From Diadophis punctatus similis (taxonomy: Eukaryota > Chordata > Lepidosauria > Squamata > Dipsadidae), in the NCBI GenBank assembly GCA_023053685.1, contig JALIGW010000040.1, positions 903,501 to 967,500 on the forward strand: 64,000 bases of DNA, in the 5' to 3' direction. Both the position numbers and the translations under genes were made by a program. This document shows positions 63,028 through 64,000 of the stretch, piece by piece (the first letter of the stretch is position 1; every line of letters starts with the position of its first letter). Below the pieces are notes generated by a model that was not told the origin of the DNA, ran no database searches, and saw nothing but the letters and a program-made list of their open reading frames with translations.

Positions 63028-64000
63028 GGCGGTGGGACAGCAGAAATGGCGGCGGTGGGACAGCGGGGACAACGGAAACGGCGGTGGTGGGACAGCGGGG
63101 ACAGCAGGAATGGCGGCGGTGGGACAACGGGGACAACGGAAACGGCGGCGGTGGGACAGTGGTGACAGCAGAAACGGCGGCGGTGGGACAGCAGGGACAG
63201 CAGAAACGGCGGCGGTGGGACAGCGAGGACAGCAGAAATGGTGACGGTGGGACAGCGGGGACAGCAGAAACTGCGGCGGTGGGACAGCGGAAACGGCGGG
63301 GGTGGGACAGCGGAGACAGCAGAAACGGCGGCTGTGGGATAGCGAGGATAGCAGAAACGGCGGGGGTGGGACAGCGGGGACAGCAGAAACGGCGTCGGTG
63401 GGACAGCGGAGACAGCAGAAACGGCGGCGGTGGGACAGCGGGGACAGCAGAAACGGCGTCGGTGGGACAGCGGAGACAGCAGAAACGGCGGCTGTGGGAC
63501 AGCGAGGATAGCAGAAAAGGCGGCGGTGGGACAGCGGAGACAGCATAAACGGCGGCGGTGGGACAGCGGGGACAGTAGAAACAGCGGCGGTGGGACAGCG
63601 GGGACAGCAGAAACGGCAGCAGTGGGACAGCGTAGACAGCAGAAACGGCGGCGGTGAGACAGCAGAAACGGCGGTTGTGGGACAGCGGGGAGAACGGAAA
63701 CGGCGGCGGTGGGACAGCGGGGACAGCAGAAACGGGGGCAGTGGGACAGCGGGGACAGCAGAAACGGCGGCGGTGGGACAGCGGGGACAGCAGAAACGGC
63801 GGCGGTGAGACAGCAGAAACGGCGGTTGTGGGACAGCGGGGAGAATGGAAACGGCGGCGGTGGGACAGCGGTGACAGCAGAAACTGCAGCGGTGGGACAG
63901 CGGGGACAGCAGAAACGGCGGCAGTGGGACAGCAGAAACGGCGGCGGTGGGACAGCGGAGACAGTAGAAACGGCGGCGGTGGGACAGCGGAGACAGCAGA
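62050..64000 (+). repeat. 1,098-bp tandem repeat continuing to the window end
   Basis: Landmarks of 61.98-62.9 kb recur 1,098 bp later: GGCGGGGGTGGG at about 62,198 and 63,296, GCGTAGACAGC at about 62,530 and 63,628, and GGGGAGAATGG at about 62,740 and 63,838. The join lies near 63.03-63.05 kb, where an ACACCGGGG unit passes through GGGACAGCAGAAATGG into the second copy. The second copy is still running at base 64,000. Confidence 0.85.

Larger units (their letters stand above)
1..64000 (+). repeat. G-rich 32-bp minisatellite array filling the whole window
   Basis: Every line of the window reads as the same monomer with point variants. The 32-bp unit is GGGACAGCG, a second copy of that 9-mer ending in A, then GAAAC, then GGC GGC GGT. 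Its consensus composition is 16 G, 8 A, 7 C and 1 T, or about 72% GC with four CpG sites. Frequent shorter units are 23 bp (one 9-mer missing) and 29 bp (one GGC triplet missing). Recurrent substitutions include GAAATGG, GGCAGTGGG, ACAACGG, GCGGAGACAG, GTAGAAAC, GGATAGCAG and CTGCGGC. The array has no interruption and no unique flank at either end, so it is longer than 64 kb in its source. I do not recognise the monomer as a named satellite. No transposon ends, target-site duplications or RNA-gene motifs were seen in it. Confidence 0.98.

Noticed and set aside
2498..63546. Giant open reading frames on the - strand (1,393 to 8,589 codons) as structural-protein genes
   Set aside because: They overlap in different frames, have no unique domain, signal or start context, and follow directly from a stop-free monomer on a strand whose complement almost lacks T.
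1..63808. Many + strand open frames of 60-734 codons starting at ATG
   Set aside because: The ATGs arise from the AACGG to AATGG variant, and stops such as TGA, TAG and TAA are single-base variants of the monomer. The frames are shadows of the repeat.
1..64000. CRISPR array
   Set aside because: The units are directly adjacent with no unique spacers, and 23-32-bp monomers with point variants are typical of a minisatellite.
1..64000. Telomeric or rDNA repeat
   Set aside because: The unit is not a short TTAGGG-like motif and nothing resembling rRNA sequence occurs.
1..64000. Meiotic hotspot motif CCNCCNTNNCCNC of PRDM9 on the C-rich strand
   Set aside because: CCGCCGTTTCTGC in each monomer matches seven of the eight fixed bases but misses one. 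The species is unknown and may lack PRDM9 or use another allele, so the near match is not evidence.
1..64000. Glycine-rich collagen- or silk-like coding repeat
   Set aside because: The 32-bp unit is not a multiple of three, so no single amino-acid motif is kept in register. True coding repeats keep unit lengths divisible by three.
1..64000. Promoter or enhancer elements within the monomer
   Set aside because: GC-rich boxes occur by composition in every unit. No TATA-like, terminator-like or otherwise distinct regulatory site stands out from the repeat.

Overview
The whole 64 kb window is one uninterrupted tandem-repeat array. I found no unique sequence and no credible gene, RNA gene, mobile element, CRISPR array, origin, promoter or terminator. 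The repeat is a G-rich minisatellite with a 32-bp basic monomer. Each monomer has two near-identical 9-mers (GGGACAGCG, then the same ending in A), a GAAAC pentamer and three GGN triplets (GGC, GGC, GGT). Shorter monomers of 23 and 29 bp are interspersed throughout. I estimate, without counting, about two thousand monomers. The array runs off both ends, so its true length and flanks are not visible.

The monomer consensus is 16 G, 8 A, 7 C and 1 T, so the + strand is strongly purine- and G-rich. It has four CpG sites per monomer, and many common variants look like CpG decay (ACGG to ATGG, GGCGGT to GGCAGT). A very large GC-rich, CpG-dense, strand-asymmetric minisatellite suggests a eukaryotic chromosome, perhaps a vertebrate with germline CpG methylation. 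A GC-rich bird microchromosome or a subtelomeric region would fit, but this is inference. I do not recognise the monomer as a named satellite.

The structure lies at the higher-order level. Variant monomers occur in the same long orders at several places, which divides the window into related blocks. Block B (1-1.7 kb, 27.5-29.0 kb, 42.3-43.65 kb) precedes block A (1.7-6.5, 6.5-11.4, 29.0-34.0 and 43.65-49.07 kb). The intervals hold C- and E-type blocks, themselves amplified with periods of 2,007, 654, 695, 2,758/2,790, 7,126, 1,807 and 1,098 bp. A 10-kb stretch at 24.1-34.3 kb recurs at 39.1-49.35 kb. Where copies differ in length, the differences I worked out equal whole numbers of monomers, as expected from in-register unequal exchange or slippage.

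Very long stop-free frames exist on both strands, up to 25.8 kb on the - strand. They follow from a monomer that has no stop in any frame and from the scarcity of T on the + strand, and I do not call them genes. Block boundaries below were read from landmark variants by eye and are good to about 50-100 bp unless stated otherwise.
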